From CAVXXD01 sp963765625 (GTDB taxonomy: Bacteria; Actinomycetota; Geothermincolia; Geothermincolales; Geothermincolaceae), in the NCBI GenBank assembly GCA_963765625.1, contig CAVXXD010000014.1, positions 1 through 64,000 of the forward strand: 64,000 nucleotides of DNA, read 5' to 3'. The notes below the pieces were generated by a model, which saw nothing but the letters and a program-made list of their open reading frames with translations, was not told where the DNA came from and did no database searches. The first letter of the stretch is position 1, and the number at the start of each line of letters is the position of its first letter. Both the position numbers and the translations under genes were made by a program. This document shows, piece by piece, positions 20,286 to 28,872 of this stretch.

Positions 20286-20984
20286 ATGGGTTCGGAGGAC
20301 AACGTAACCGCCAAGCAACTGGAGGCCCTGACCGAGATCAGCCGGGCCATAACATCCGAGCTGTTTCTGGAGGACATTCTCAAACTGATCGTGATGGTAA
20401 CGGCCGAAGTCATGGAATCCAACATCGTCTCCCTGATGCTGCTGGACGAGAAGTCATCCGTACTGCACATCCGTGCCACTCAGTCCATCAGTGACGAATA
20501 CCTGAGCAAGCCCCAGCCGAAGCTGGGGGAGGGGATTGCAGGCCTGGTGGCCAGCGATGGGCACCCCATAGCCGTCTGGGACGTGACCGAAGACGACCGG
20601 TACATCAACAAGGACGTTGCACGCAAGGAGAGCCTCTGCTCCCTGCTCTCGGTGCCCATGATGGTCAAGGGCCGGATAACCGGAGTGCTCAACTGCTATA
20701 CCTCCAAGCACCGCAGCTTCTCAGACGAGGAGATAAACCTTCTCACCGCGGTGGCCAGCCAGGCCGCCATCGCCATTGAGAACACCGAGCTGATGGTGCG
20801 GACCAGGGTGGTACAGGAGGAGCTCGAGACCCGTAAACTGGTTGACCGGGCCAAGGACATCCTCATGCGCGACAAAGGGCTTTCCGGCGAAGAGGCCTAC
20901 AAGCGAATCCAGCGTAAATCTATGGATACGCGCAAGTCCATGCGAGAGATCGCGGAGGCCATCATCCTGGTCGATCTGGACTGA
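20286..20984 (+). CDS. GAF-ANTAR transcription antiterminator
   Basis: The 232 residues hold a GAF sensor domain (about 15-155) and a C-terminal ANTAR domain (about 170-228). A helical linker (TRVVQEELETRKLVDRAKDIL) joins them, and the three-helix RNA-binding unit includes GLSGEEAYKRIQRKSMD and a MREIAEAII end. ANTAR proteins bind paired hexaloop hairpins in nascent RNA and prevent termination. The GAF ligand cannot be told from sequence. The gene begins 11 bases after carB and precedes glutamate dehydrogenase by 175 bases, so a link to nitrogen metabolism is plausible but is inference from position. GTG 20280 is an alternative start. Confidence 0.9.
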   Translation: MGSEDNVTAKQLEALTEISRAITSELFLEDILKLIVMVTAEVMESNIVSLMLLDEKSSVLHIRATQSISDEYLSKPQPKLGEGIAGLVASDGHPIAVWDVTEDDRYINKDVARKESLCSLLSVPMMVKGRITGVLNCYTSKHRSFSDEEINLLTAVASQAAIAIENTELMVRTRVVQEELETRKLVDRAKDILMRDKGLSGEEAYKRIQRKSMDTRKSMREIAEAIILVDLD

Positions 20985-21019
20985 CGGTTTGTACTGCTGC
21001 CGTAGAGGGAATGGCCTGC

Positions 21020-21048
21020 TTGACAGGATGAAACGATTCTCATATCAT
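21020..21048 (+). promoter_or_regulatory. Promoter of glutamate dehydrogenase
   Basis: A perfect TTGACA (21020-21025), a 17-bp spacer and TATCAT (21043-21048) form one of the best sigma-70/SigA-type promoters in the window. The transcript would carry a leader of about 105 bases before ATG 21160. I see no convincing double-hexaloop ANTAR target in it. Confidence 0.75.
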
Positions 21049-21159
21049 CTTTAGGAATGCAGTGCACAATGGTGTGTGCTGAGTGACGAAGCCGTCAGAA
21101 AAATGGCCTCGTCTTTTTTTTTCGAAAGAAACGGATGTGTTAACAAGGAGGTAAAACAC

Positions 21160-22407
21160 ATGGCAGCCAACAACCCGTTCGAAATGGCGTGCACCCAGCT
21201 GGACGCCTGCGCGGAGATCCTCAAGCTCGACGATTCCGTACACCAGGTGCTGCGCCGCCCCAAGCGCGAGATCCACGTATCCATCCCGGTACGTATGGAC
21301 AATGGCAAGGTCAAGGTGTTTGAGGGGTTCCGCGTCCAGTACAACGACGCCAAAGGCCCCACCAAGGGCGGAATCAGGTTCCATCCCGAGGAGACCATCG
21401 ACACCGTGCGGGCCCTGGCTGCCTGGATGACCTGGAAGTGCTCTCTTATGGACATCCCACTGGGAGGCGGCAAGGGTGGCGTCATCTGCAACCCCAAGGA
21501 GATGTCTCCGGGTGAGCTCGAGAGGCTGAGCCGCGGCTATATCGACCTGATCTGGCGCAATATCGGCCCCGACACCGACGTACCCGCCCCCGACGTCTAC
21601 ACCACGCCGCAGATAATGGCATGGATGATGGACGAATACTCCAAGATCTCCGGCAAGAACCAGTTCGGCATGATCACCGGCAAGCCCCTCTCCCTGGGCG
21701 GCTCGGCCGGACGCGGCGACGCCACCGCGCGCGGCGCCTTGTTCTGCATCCGTGAAGCTGCCAAGGTCCAGGGCATCGACCTGAGCAAGGCCACCGTGGC
21801 AGTGCAGGGATACGGCAACGCCGGTTACTACATGGCCCAGCTGCTCAACAACATGTACGGCAGCAAGGTCGTCGCGGTGAGCGACTCCAAGGGCGGGGCC
21901 TGCTGCGAGGGCGGCATCGACCCCGACGCCATCTGTGATTTCAAAGCCTCTACCAGCTCGGTCGTGGATTTCCCGACCACCGAGTGCATCAGCAACGAGG
22001 ATCTGCTGGAGATGGACGTGGACATCCTCTGCCCCTCGGCCCTGGAGAACGTCATAACGGCGGAAAACGCCCCCCGCATCAAGGCCAAGATCGTGGCTGA
22101 GCTGGCCAACGGCCCCACCACCACCGAGGCGGACGAGATACTCTACAAGAACGGTGTCCACGTCATCCCCGACTTCCTCTGCAACGGCGGCGGCGTGACC
22201 GTTTCCTACTTCGAGATGGTCCAGAACTTCTACATGTACTACTGGGACGACAAGATGGTCTACGAGCGCCTGGACGAAGTGATGACCAACGCCTACTACG
22301 GCGTGCTCAACACCTCCAAGGAATACAGCATCGACATGCGCAAGGCCGCCTACGTGGTCGCCGTCAAGCGCGTCGCCGAGGCTATGCAGCTACGTGGATG
22401 GGTATAA
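21160..22407 (+). CDS. gdhA: Glutamate dehydrogenase
   Basis: The enzyme interconverts glutamate and 2-oxoglutarate plus ammonia with NAD(P). The start ATG has AAGGAGG eight bases upstream; readings from 21076 lack one. The 415 residues show GPTKGGIRFHP, the catalytic-lysine motif MDIPLGGGKGGV, PAPDVYTT, and the nucleotide-binding GYGNAGYYMAQ. Length and motifs fit the small hexameric class common in archaea and thermophilic or anaerobic bacteria. It has its own promoter at 21020. Next to a PEP-synthase-like gene and in a genome with porGDAB, a role in amino-acid fermentation is likely. Confidence 0.95.
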   Translation: MAANNPFEMACTQLDACAEILKLDDSVHQVLRRPKREIHVSIPVRMDNGKVKVFEGFRVQYNDAKGPTKGGIRFHPEETIDTVRALAAWMTWKCSLMDIPLGGGKGGVICNPKEMSPGELERLSRGYIDLIWRNIGPDTDVPAPDVYTTPQIMAWMMDEYSKISGKNQFGMITGKPLSLGGSAGRGDATARGALFCIREAAKVQGIDLSKATVAVQGYGNAGYYMAQLLNNMYGSKVVAVSDSKGGACCEGGIDPDAICDFKASTSSVVDFPTTECISNEDLLEMDVDILCPSALENVITAENAPRIKAKIVAELANGPTTTEADEILYKNGVHVIPDFLCNGGGVTVSYFEMVQNFYMYYWDDKMVYERLDEVMTNAYYGVLNTSKEYSIDMRKAAYVVAVKRVAEAMQLRGWV

Positions 22408-22457
22408 ATCACTAATAGAGTAGAAAGCTCCGAAGCCACCCTGAAAGAAGACTGCAC

Positions 22458-24299
22458 GTGTTGGAAGAAAGAAGCGGCCTGAGACAGCTTGACGAAGTCC
22501 TGCAGGGCTTGCGGCCCGGGGACAACGTGGTCTGGCAGGTCGACGACCTGGAAGACTACCGCTTCTTCGTGACACCATTCGTGGAGCGGGCCATCGAGGC
22601 GGGCAACAGGTGTGTCTACCTCAGGTTCGCTCCACATCCACCAGTGCTCGAACCCCGTCCCGGGCTGACCACCGTCGAGGTGGACCCGGGGCAGGGCTTC
22701 GACGCCTTCAGCCGCGAGGTCAACCGGAACATCGCCGACATGGGCCATGGGACCTGTTACGTCCTGGACAACCTCTCCGCCCTGGTGGTGGAGTGGGCCA
22801 CCGATGAACTGCTGGCCAACTTCTTCCAGGTGACCTGCCCATACATGTACGAGATGGACGACTTCACCTATTTCGCCCTGACTCGTGGTAAGCACTCCCA
22901 CCAGGCTATTGCCCGCATCCGTGACACCACCCAGGTGCTGCTGGACGTCTTCCGGGCCGAAGGGCACATGTACATCCACCCCCTCAAGGTGTGGGACCGC
23001 TACTCGCCCCAGATGTTCCTGCCCCACCGGGTATCCGGTGAGAAATGGGAACCCCTCTTCGGCAGCTCGGAGGCCGCGGCGGTCTCAACCGGCGGCCGCA
23101 CCTTCCGCTCCCTGGAGGGAACGGGGTTCCTGGCTCCCTGGGAGAGCGTATATGCCAGGTTGAGCCAGTATCGAGGCCAGGACTTAGACCGGGAAACGGC
23201 CTCACCCGAGGTACTGGCTTTGAAAGACGAGCTCTGCCACATGATCATCGGCTTCCACCCTCAGTTCAGCTCCATGGCCGACCGGCACTTCAGCGTGGAC
23301 GACCTGCTGAACATCCGTGACCGGGTGGTCGGGTCGGGCAAGATAGGCGGAAAAGCGGCGGGCATGCTGCTGGCCAGGAAGATACTGGCTGCCAGTTCCC
23401 GGAACGGCGGACCTGACTTTGCCGGGGTGTTGGAGCCTCACGACTCCTTTTACGTCGGCTCGGACGTCTTCTTCAGTTTTCTGGTGGAGAACGACCTCTT
23501 CAAGCTGCGTATGCAGCTGACCACCGACTCCGCCATGACCCCGGAGGAGTTCGAAGAGGTGGAGGAGAGGTTTCTGGTTGGATTGTTCTCGTTCCCGATA
23601 ATGGAGCAGTTCCGGGACATGCTCTACTACTTCGGCCAGGCCCCTATCATCGTCAGGTCGTCGAGCCTGCTGGAAGACGGCATCGGCAACGCCTTCGCCG
23701 GCAAGTACCGCAGCGAGTTCTGCGCCAACCAGGGAGACCCTGATGAACGCATGGCATCGTTTCTCCGGGCCATCAAGCTGGTATACGCCAGTGCCCTCAA
23801 TCCGCAGGCCCTGGCTTACAGGCGCAAGCGTGGCCTGGGCGATAGCGACGAGCAGATGGCCATCCTGGTCCAGAGGGTTTCGGGCGCCCCTTATCGCCAG
23901 TACTTCTTTCCCAGCCTCGCCGGGGTGGCGTTCTCACGCAACCTTTACGCTTGGAGCAGCCGTATCGACCCGGAGCAGGGGATCATCCGCCTGGTGTTCG
24001 GCCTGGGCACCCGGGCGGTGGACCGGGTGACCGGCGATTACCCGCGCATGATTCCTCTTTCCGATCCGGAATTGCGGCCCGAGGTGGGGATGAAGGTCGT
24101 CAGGTATTCTCAGAAAAACGTGGATCTTATAGACCTCGAGAAGAACGAGTTTTCAACCCAGCCCTTTTCCCGGATAATCGCAGGGGACGGACTATCCCGA
24201 CATCTACCTGATGGTCTCGGAAAACCATGGCGACTATCTCACCGAGCCGGTAGGAAGGTCCATCGGGGTCACGCCCCGCGACCTCGTCCTGACATTTAA
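22458..24299 (+). CDS. KaiC-like/PEP-synthase-like fusion protein, N-terminal fragment
   Basis: Residues 1 to about 215 resemble a RecA/KaiC-type domain: GLRQLDEVLQGLRPGDNVVW opens like KaiC, but the Walker A GxxxxGK is missing and reads GDNVVWQVDD, so it probably does not hydrolyse ATP. From about residue 280 follows the PEP synthase/pyruvate phosphate dikinase nucleotide-binding domain: VGSGKIGGKAAGMLLARKIL, IIVRSSSLLEDGIGNAFAGKY and GVAFSRN. Near 24188 the frame moves by one base: the correct reading IIAG-x-DYPDIYLMV resumes in the frame of the next entry, so the last 35 or so residues here are not native. The gene starts with GTG 51 bases after gdhA. Confidence 0.8.
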   Translation: MLEERSGLRQLDEVLQGLRPGDNVVWQVDDLEDYRFFVTPFVERAIEAGNRCVYLRFAPHPPVLEPRPGLTTVEVDPGQGFDAFSREVNRNIADMGHGTCYVLDNLSALVVEWATDELLANFFQVTCPYMYEMDDFTYFALTRGKHSHQAIARIRDTTQVLLDVFRAEGHMYIHPLKVWDRYSPQMFLPHRVSGEKWEPLFGSSEAAAVSTGGRTFRSLEGTGFLAPWESVYARLSQYRGQDLDRETASPEVLALKDELCHMIIGFHPQFSSMADRHFSVDDLLNIRDRVVGSGKIGGKAAGMLLARKILAASSRNGGPDFAGVLEPHDSFYVGSDVFFSFLVENDLFKLRMQLTTDSAMTPEEFEEVEERFLVGLFSFPIMEQFRDMLYYFGQAPIIVRSSSLLEDGIGNAFAGKYRSEFCANQGDPDERMASFLRAIKLVYASALNPQALAYRRKRGLGDSDEQMAILVQRVSGAPYRQYFFPSLAGVAFSRNLYAWSSRIDPEQGIIRLVFGLGTRAVDRVTGDYPRMIPLSDPELRPEVGMKVVRYSQKNVDLIDLEKNEFSTQPFSRIIAGDGLSRHLPDGLGKPWRLSHRAGRKVHRGHAPRPRPDI

Positions 24300-25074
24300 T
24301 AACCTTATCAGACGGACGGATTTCACTGCCTTGATGGGGTCGGCGCTTAACGAGGTTGAAAAGGGTTACGGACGGCCGGTGGACATCGAATTCACGGCGT
24401 CGGTGGATCCCGAAGGGCGAATACGCGTGAACCTCCTGCAGTGCCGGCCGTTGCTCTTCCCCGGATCAGCCGCGACGGTGCCGGTGCCGGAGGACCTTAC
24501 CGACGAACAAGTGCTCTTTGAGAGCAGCAATATGATCAACGGCGGAACGGCTTCCGGCGTGCGCTACATCATCTACATCGATCCACGCTCCTACAACGCC
24601 GTAAGGGACCTGGGGCTGAAACGCAGTATCGGCCGGGTGGTGGGTCAACTCAACGAACTGGACCGGGTGCGGGAAGGAAAGGTCATCATGATGGGACCGG
24701 GCAGGTGGGGCTCGAGCAACATCGACCTGGGGGTCAATGTCGGCTACGCGGACATTGACAATGCCGCGGTCCTGGTCGAGATCGCCAGGGAGGAGGCCGG
24801 GCAGGTGCCCGAGGTATCCTATGGCACCCACTTTTTCCACGACCTGGTGGAAGCGGAGATCATCTTTCTCCCCGTATACCCCGATGAAGTGAAATCGCGC
24901 TTCAACTCGAGGTTCTTCGATGAGGCTCCCAACGCATTGCTCGATTTGATGACGGAAGCCGGTCGTTACGCGGATACCGTCAAGTTGATCGATGTAGAAG
25001 CTTACACCGGGGGCAAACGAGCCAAGGTAATCGCGGACTCACGTGAGCAGCGGGCCGTCTGCTTTCTCGAGTAA
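24211..25074 (+). CDS. KaiC-like/PEP-synthase-like fusion protein, C-terminal fragment
   Basis: This continues the gene at 22458 after a one-base frame break near 24188; native coding in this frame begins about 24189 (DYPDIYLMVSENHGDYL). It holds the end of the PEP/pyruvate-binding ATP-grasp region (GYGRPVDIEFTASVDPEG, LLQCRPL) and a further 200 residues of a family-specific C-terminus. It lacks the phosphohistidine swivel domain and the PEP-binding TIM barrel of real PEP synthase. The complete protein would be about 870 residues. It may therefore phosphorylate a different substrate or act as a sensor; the reaction is unknown. Confidence 0.78.
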   Translation: MVSENHGDYLTEPVGRSIGVTPRDLVLTFNNLIRRTDFTALMGSALNEVEKGYGRPVDIEFTASVDPEGRIRVNLLQCRPLLFPGSAATVPVPEDLTDEQVLFESSNMINGGTASGVRYIIYIDPRSYNAVRDLGLKRSIGRVVGQLNELDRVREGKVIMMGPGRWGSSNIDLGVNVGYADIDNAAVLVEIAREEAGQVPEVSYGTHFFHDLVEAEIIFLPVYPDEVKSRFNSRFFDEAPNALLDLMTEAGRYADTVKLIDVEAYTGGKRAKVIADSREQRAVCFLE

Positions 25075-25084
25075 AATGTGAGGG

Positions 25085-25840
25085 CTACTGGCTTGCTGGG
25101 GCGATGCCGTTCAGTATCTCCCAGACAGGTATGTCGTTGAGGTGGGTGAAACTGTTGTAGGTGCTTCCATCCCTCTGCCACGCCGTGAAGATGGCGTCCT
25201 GCGAGGTTTCAGTCACGGCACCTGTTACGGGATCTATGGTTGTGACGATATACGAACCAACATACTCGACATAGTTATCCTTGCTGAAGAGGTTCCAGTC
25301 CCACACTTCCAGCACCCCGTTGACTTCGAGCCAGGCGGTGTTGGGGTCGATGGAAGCTCCCTGGGTATCCAGGGTGAAGATGACGTCGGTGGAATTACCG
25401 ACTATGCTGGGATAACGGCAGTACCGCCTCCAAAGGAAGGACGAGTTGCTGCAGTCTTTGCCGAACTGATGATATGCGCCGTTGGGAGTGTGGATGATCA
25501 GTTGCAGGGGCATGTAATCCCAGGGGCGGAGGTTCTCGGGCCATTCGATGTGGATCCAGAGGTGGCAGTAGTTGGCCCCATCCCAGTTGATGTTGGAGTA
25601 GGAGGGTACTTCCCAGTTCATGATGACACTCTGAGGATCGATGTCGGAAGAGGGCTCGATGGCGTAGAAGGTGTACTTGTAGTCTCCCCAGGTGAGCGAG
25701 GGAAAGACCGTCCCGGCTTTCTCCTTCTCGGCGGCGGTGGTCGCTGGCTGAGAAGTAATCTCACCTTGAGCCCAGGACCAGCTCACCAGGACGCTTAACA
25801 TGATAAAACAGATAACCGCAACGATCAAAGTCCTCTTCAT
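25085..25840 (-). CDS. Exported protein of unknown function
   Basis: The 251-residue protein has a clear signal peptide (KRT then a hydrophobic run, cleavage near SWA-QG). The mature part is rich in Trp, Tyr, Asn and Asp and looks beta-sandwich-like. Two Cys in KDCSNSSFLWRRYCRYP may form a disulfide. I start at ATG 25840 because AAAGGA sits eight bases upstream; an ATG three codons earlier has none. It has its own promoter (25874-25902) in an A+T-rich gap. Convergent with the PEP-synthase-like gene, it has no functional neighbour. I do not recognise the family. Confidence 0.75.
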   Translation of the reverse strand: MKRTLIVAVICFIMLSVLVSWSWAQGEITSQPATTAAEKEKAGTVFPSLTWGDYKYTFYAIEPSSDIDPQSVIMNWEVPSYSNINWDGANYCHLWIHIEWPENLRPWDYMPLQLIIHTPNGAYHQFGKDCSNSSFLWRRYCRYPSIVGNSTDVIFTLDTQGASIDPNTAWLEVNGVLEVWDWNLFSKDNYVEYVGSYIVTTIDPVTGAVTETSQDAIFTAWQRDGSTYNSFTHLNDIPVWEILNGIAPASQ

Positions 25841-25873
25841 CGCAATCATCCTTTCTATAACCCAGTGAAAATT

Positions 25874-25902
25874 ATCATACCATCAAATTTAAGTATCGTC
25901 AA
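25874..25902 (-). promoter_or_regulatory. Promoter of exported protein gene
   Basis: Read on the minus strand: TTGACG (25897-25902), 17-bp spacer, TATGAT (25874-25879), 33 bases before the start codon at 25840. The whole gap 25850-25974 is markedly A+T-rich compared with its surroundings. Confidence 0.7.
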
Positions 25903-25974
25903 TAATTGACACACTCTTTATATTACTGCCTGACGAATTTTCACAACGAAAATAATCTTGCCTGACCAGCATGT

Positions 25975-27009
25975 TTACCGGTTGGCAGCGAATGGAAGGG
26001 GCAGCACGCTGTGGGCTTCGGCCTCCATCCCGGCCGTTTCGCCGTCGGTCATCATGTGGTGACCGAGGTAGGCGACCATGGCGGCGTTGTCCATGCAGAG
26101 ATCCCGGCCGGGATGGAACAACTCCATACCCTCAGGCTCAAGGGAAGCACGCAGGCGTTCCCTCAGGGTGAGATTACTGGCCACACCTCCGCCCAGGACC
26201 ACCTTGTTCACGCCACAGGCGCGAGCCGCCCGCAGGGTCTTGACCACCTGCACCTCAACCACGGCTTCCTGAAAGCTCGCTACCAGGTCGGGCAGGTCGA
26301 TCTCTTCGCCGCGCTCGCGGGATTTGCGAACGTAGTTGATCACCGCGGTTTTCAGGCCCGAAAGGGAAAAATTGTAGGTCCCGTCGTCGAGCATGGCCCG
26401 GGGGAAACGGATGGCATGAGGATCACCTTCCCGGGAGAGGCGGTCGATCACCGGGCCTCCCGGGTAGCCCAGGTCCAGGAAGCGGGCTATCTTGTCGTAG
26501 GCTTCGCCAGCCGCGTCGTCCAGGGTTTCACCCAGCATCTGGTAATCACGGTGGGAGGGCATGTGAACCAGCATGGTATGGCCTCCCGAGACCAGAAGAG
26601 CCACCAGGGGCGGCTCTAGTTCCGGGTGTTCGAGGAAACTGGCATAGATGTGCGCTTCCAGGTGGTTGACGGTAAGCAGCGGTACCCCAAGCGCCTGGGA
26701 GAGGGCTTTCGCGCAAGTCAAGCCGGTCAGCAGTGCCCCTATGAGGCCCGGGCCGTGGGTAACGGCGACGGCGGAGACATCACCCAGGCTGATGCCCGCG
26801 GTTTCCAGGGCTTCGTCGATGACCGGCAGGAGCCTCTCCAGGTGAGCCCGGCTGGCCAGTTCCGGGACAACGCCACCGTAGCGCGCGTGCAGCTCGACCT
26901 GTGATGCAATGACGTTGGAAAGTACGGAGCCGCCGGCGCTGACCACCGCGGCCGAGGTCTCGTCGCAGGAAGTCTCCAGGCCCAGGATTAAAGTGTTCCC
27001 GGCCATCAT
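25975..27009 (-). CDS. tsaD: tRNA N6-threonylcarbamoyladenosine transferase
   Basis: TsaD transfers the threonylcarbamoyl group to A37 of ANN-decoding tRNAs, working with TsaB and TsaE. The 344 residues show the ASKHA-fold start GLETSCDETSAAVV, the metal-binding HLEAHIYA, GPGLIGALLTGL, the VSGGHTML phosphate-binding loop and the GGVASNLTLRERL segment. Length is typical. It overlaps the end of rimI by 4 bases and is the last gene of tsaE-tsaB-rimI-tsaD. Confidence 0.96.
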   Translation of the reverse strand: MMAGNTLILGLETSCDETSAAVVSAGGSVLSNVIASQVELHARYGGVVPELASRAHLERLLPVIDEALETAGISLGDVSAVAVTHGPGLIGALLTGLTCAKALSQALGVPLLTVNHLEAHIYASFLEHPELEPPLVALLVSGGHTMLVHMPSHRDYQMLGETLDDAAGEAYDKIARFLDLGYPGGPVIDRLSREGDPHAIRFPRAMLDDGTYNFSLSGLKTAVINYVRKSRERGEEIDLPDLVASFQEAVVEVQVVKTLRAARACGVNKVVLGGGVASNLTLRERLRASLEPEGMELFHPGRDLCMDNAAMVAYLGHHMMTDGETAGMEAEAHSVLPLPFAANR

Positions 27010-27536
27010 CCCCAGCCTCTCTTTTTGTCTTGCAGGTCAGCGGCGATGGGCATTACCAGGCAGCGGTACTCGGGGGTGCTGATATCCTCGGTCCACATGA
27101 TCAGGGCGTCCTCGTCGTTGTCCAGGTAGTAGCGTTTACGTTCCCCGATGGCGGTGAAGCCGAACTTAACATACAGGCTTATCGCGGGCTTATTGGAACG
27201 GCGGACTTCCAGGGTAAGAAAACGTATGCCCTGGCTGGTGCTTTCCTCAATCAGCCGGAGCATCAATCTGCCGGCGATACCCTTACGTCGTGCTGACGGG
27301 CGGACTGCCAGGTTGGTGACGTGCCCTTCTTCCAATATGTAAATGACCCCGGCATAGCCGACCAGTTCGCGATGGCGGTAAGCGACGATGAACAAGCCGT
27401 TTTCACGTCGCAGCTCTTCTTCCAGCATCCCCCGCGTCCAGGGGTGGGGGAAGCACTCCTCCTCCAGGCGGAGGACCTCCTGCAAGTCTCCCTTGCGCAT
27501 GGGGTGGATCACCAGGTCTCCGGGACGAGCTGACAC
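27006..27536 (-). CDS. rimI: Ribosomal-protein-alanine N-acetyltransferase
   Basis: A GNAT acetyltransferase of the RimI family, which acetylates the N-terminus of ribosomal protein S18. The acetyl-CoA loop is VRPSARRKGIAGRLM and the family ending ISLYVKFGFTAIGERKRYY is present. I start at GTG 27536 (VSARPGDLVIHPM), with AAGG five bases upstream, giving 176 residues; an upstream extension would run into tsaB and is low-quality sequence. It sits between tsaB and tsaD, the arrangement seen in many Gram-positives. Confidence 0.9.
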   Translation of the reverse strand: MSARPGDLVIHPMRKGDLQEVLRLEEECFPHPWTRGMLEEELRRENGLFIVAYRHRELVGYAGVIYILEEGHVTNLAVRPSARRKGIAGRLMLRLIEESTSQGIRFLTLEVRRSNKPAISLYVKFGFTAIGERKRYYLDNDEDALIMWTEDISTPEYRCLVMPIAADLQDKKRGWG

Positions 27537-27555
27537 GATTACCTTAACCTCATCT

Positions 27556-28299
27556 CTATGAACAGGGGGCGCCACCGGGACGGCGCTCCATGGCGTCGGG
27601 CTTTCGCACGTAGAGGGGGAGAAGCCCCATGGGGTCAGCGGCACCTCCCGCGATAACGGCCCTGCGGCACGCCTCAAGCAGGGCATGTGGTCCGGGGTGG
27701 GAGAGGTTGCCGGGAGACATCGTCCCCAGGGGAGAGAGCAGTTCCCGATAGGCCTCAGCTCCCGTTCCAACAAGAAAGACGCGTCCCGCATATTCCCCCT
27801 TCACCGCATTGATCCGTTCGCCCACTTCCTGTGGAGGGATCACTTCCGGGTCACTCAAGGGGGCGAGGCCTTCCGGGGATACGGCCCAGACGGCGCAGTA
27901 GACTTCTTTACGGCGGGCGTCTATCAGGGATACGACCACGTCGCCGTCTGTCGCTTCTAATACCCCCAGGGCAAGGATCTCAAGCGTCGTGGGGGCGTAA
28001 ACAGGCAGGCCGAGCGCCCACGAAAAGGTTTTCGCCGCCATAACTGCGTTGCGCACACCGGTGAATGCCCCCGGGCCAATTCCAACCCCGATGGAGCGGA
28101 GGTCTTGCGGGGACAGGCCAGTCTCTTCCAGCAGGTCCCGGATGGCCGGGAAGAGTTGCTCGGATCGTTTGTCTCCCGGGAGCAGCCGGTGCGATGGTGG
28201 GCCGGACAAGGGCTTCACCACCACCAGGGTCGCCGGGGTGGACAGGTCGAACCCCAGGAAGGGGAGGGGAACGCCGGAGGCGAGAGTGTCACCAGGCAT
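27556..28299 (-). CDS. tsaB: t6A synthesis scaffold protein TsaB
   Basis: TsaB is the inactive TsaD paralogue that dimerises with TsaD and allows t6A formation. The 247 residues show FLGFDLSTPATLVV, the family hallmark GIGPGAFTGVRNAV, and SLIDARRKEVYCAVW. The start codon overlaps the tsaE stop (TGATG), indicating coupled translation. RimI follows after 19 bases. Confidence 0.94.
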   Translation of the reverse strand: MPGDTLASGVPLPFLGFDLSTPATLVVVKPLSGPPSHRLLPGDKRSEQLFPAIRDLLEETGLSPQDLRSIGVGIGPGAFTGVRNAVMAAKTFSWALGLPVYAPTTLEILALGVLEATDGDVVVSLIDARRKEVYCAVWAVSPEGLAPLSDPEVIPPQEVGERINAVKGEYAGRVFLVGTGAEAYRELLSPLGTMSPGNLSHPGPHALLEACRRAVIAGGAADPMGLLPLYVRKPDAMERRPGGAPCS

Positions 28300-28799
28300 C
28301 AGTTGTCACTCTCCAGCCCCATCACGGATCGCAAGCGCCAGCCTGGTCCAAAACCGCGGAGGAGCAACCGCCGCTTGTTTTCATCCAGCCATTCCAGGTC
28401 GATCATGAGGGTGTTGTCTGACCATGACCAGGAGAGCTCCGAAGCCCGCTCCCCCCATTCGACGCACAATAACCCACCCTCGATCAGGTATTCATCCAGG
28501 CCCAGGGAGGGGAGGTCGCGAGGAGCCAGGCGGTAGAGGTCGGCGTGGAACAGGGGCATCCGCCCGTAATATTCTTTGACCAGTGAGAAAGTGGGGGAGG
28601 TGACCGGCCCGGAGACACCCAGGCCGCGCGCTATTCCCTGCACCAGGCGTGTCTTGCCGGTACCCAGCTCCCCGGAGATGAGGACGACGTCGCCAGAATC
28701 CAGCAGGGAAGAGAGGCGTTCGCCAAGGGCACGGGTCTCGTCCTCCGAAGTGGTAACGTATTCGTGGGACCAGTCGGCCACGGGTTCGTTTTCACACAC
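28299..28799 (-). CDS. tsaE: t6A synthesis ATPase TsaE
   Basis: TsaE is the P-loop ATPase of the t6A complex. Walker A is GELGTGKT, followed by TSPTFSLVKEY and the HADLYRL motif. I use GTG 28799, ten bases after GGAGG, giving 166 residues close to the usual 150-160; a longer upstream reading would include the promoter region. It is the first gene of the minus-strand operon. Confidence 0.93.
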   Translation of the reverse strand: MCENEPVADWSHEYVTTSEDETRALGERLSSLLDSGDVVLISGELGTGKTRLVQGIARGLGVSGPVTSPTFSLVKEYYGRMPLFHADLYRLAPRDLPSLGLDEYLIEGGLLCVEWGERASELSWSWSDNTLMIDLEWLDENKRRLLLRGFGPGWRLRSVMGLESDN

Positions 28800-28820
28800 T
28801 GTAAAATTACCTCCGGAGAC

Positions 28821-28826
28821 ATTATA
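28821..28826 (-). promoter_or_regulatory. -10 box of the tsaE operon
   Basis: TATAAT on the minus strand, 21 bases before the GTG start of tsaE. No good -35 at the right spacing. It lies in the 74-base gap after the aldolase gene. Confidence 0.45.
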
Positions 28827-28872
28827 CCTCAAGGTCCGATTCGCAGGGCGAGGAGCCGGCCGTGACTGGTTC

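Noticed and set aside
21040..22161. 373-codon minus-strand frame
   Set aside because: Lies opposite glutamate dehydrogenase, which is unmistakable on the plus strand.
22458..25074. Phosphoenolpyruvate synthase (ppsA)
   Set aside because: Only the nucleotide-binding domain is present; the swivel His and PEP-binding barrel are missing.
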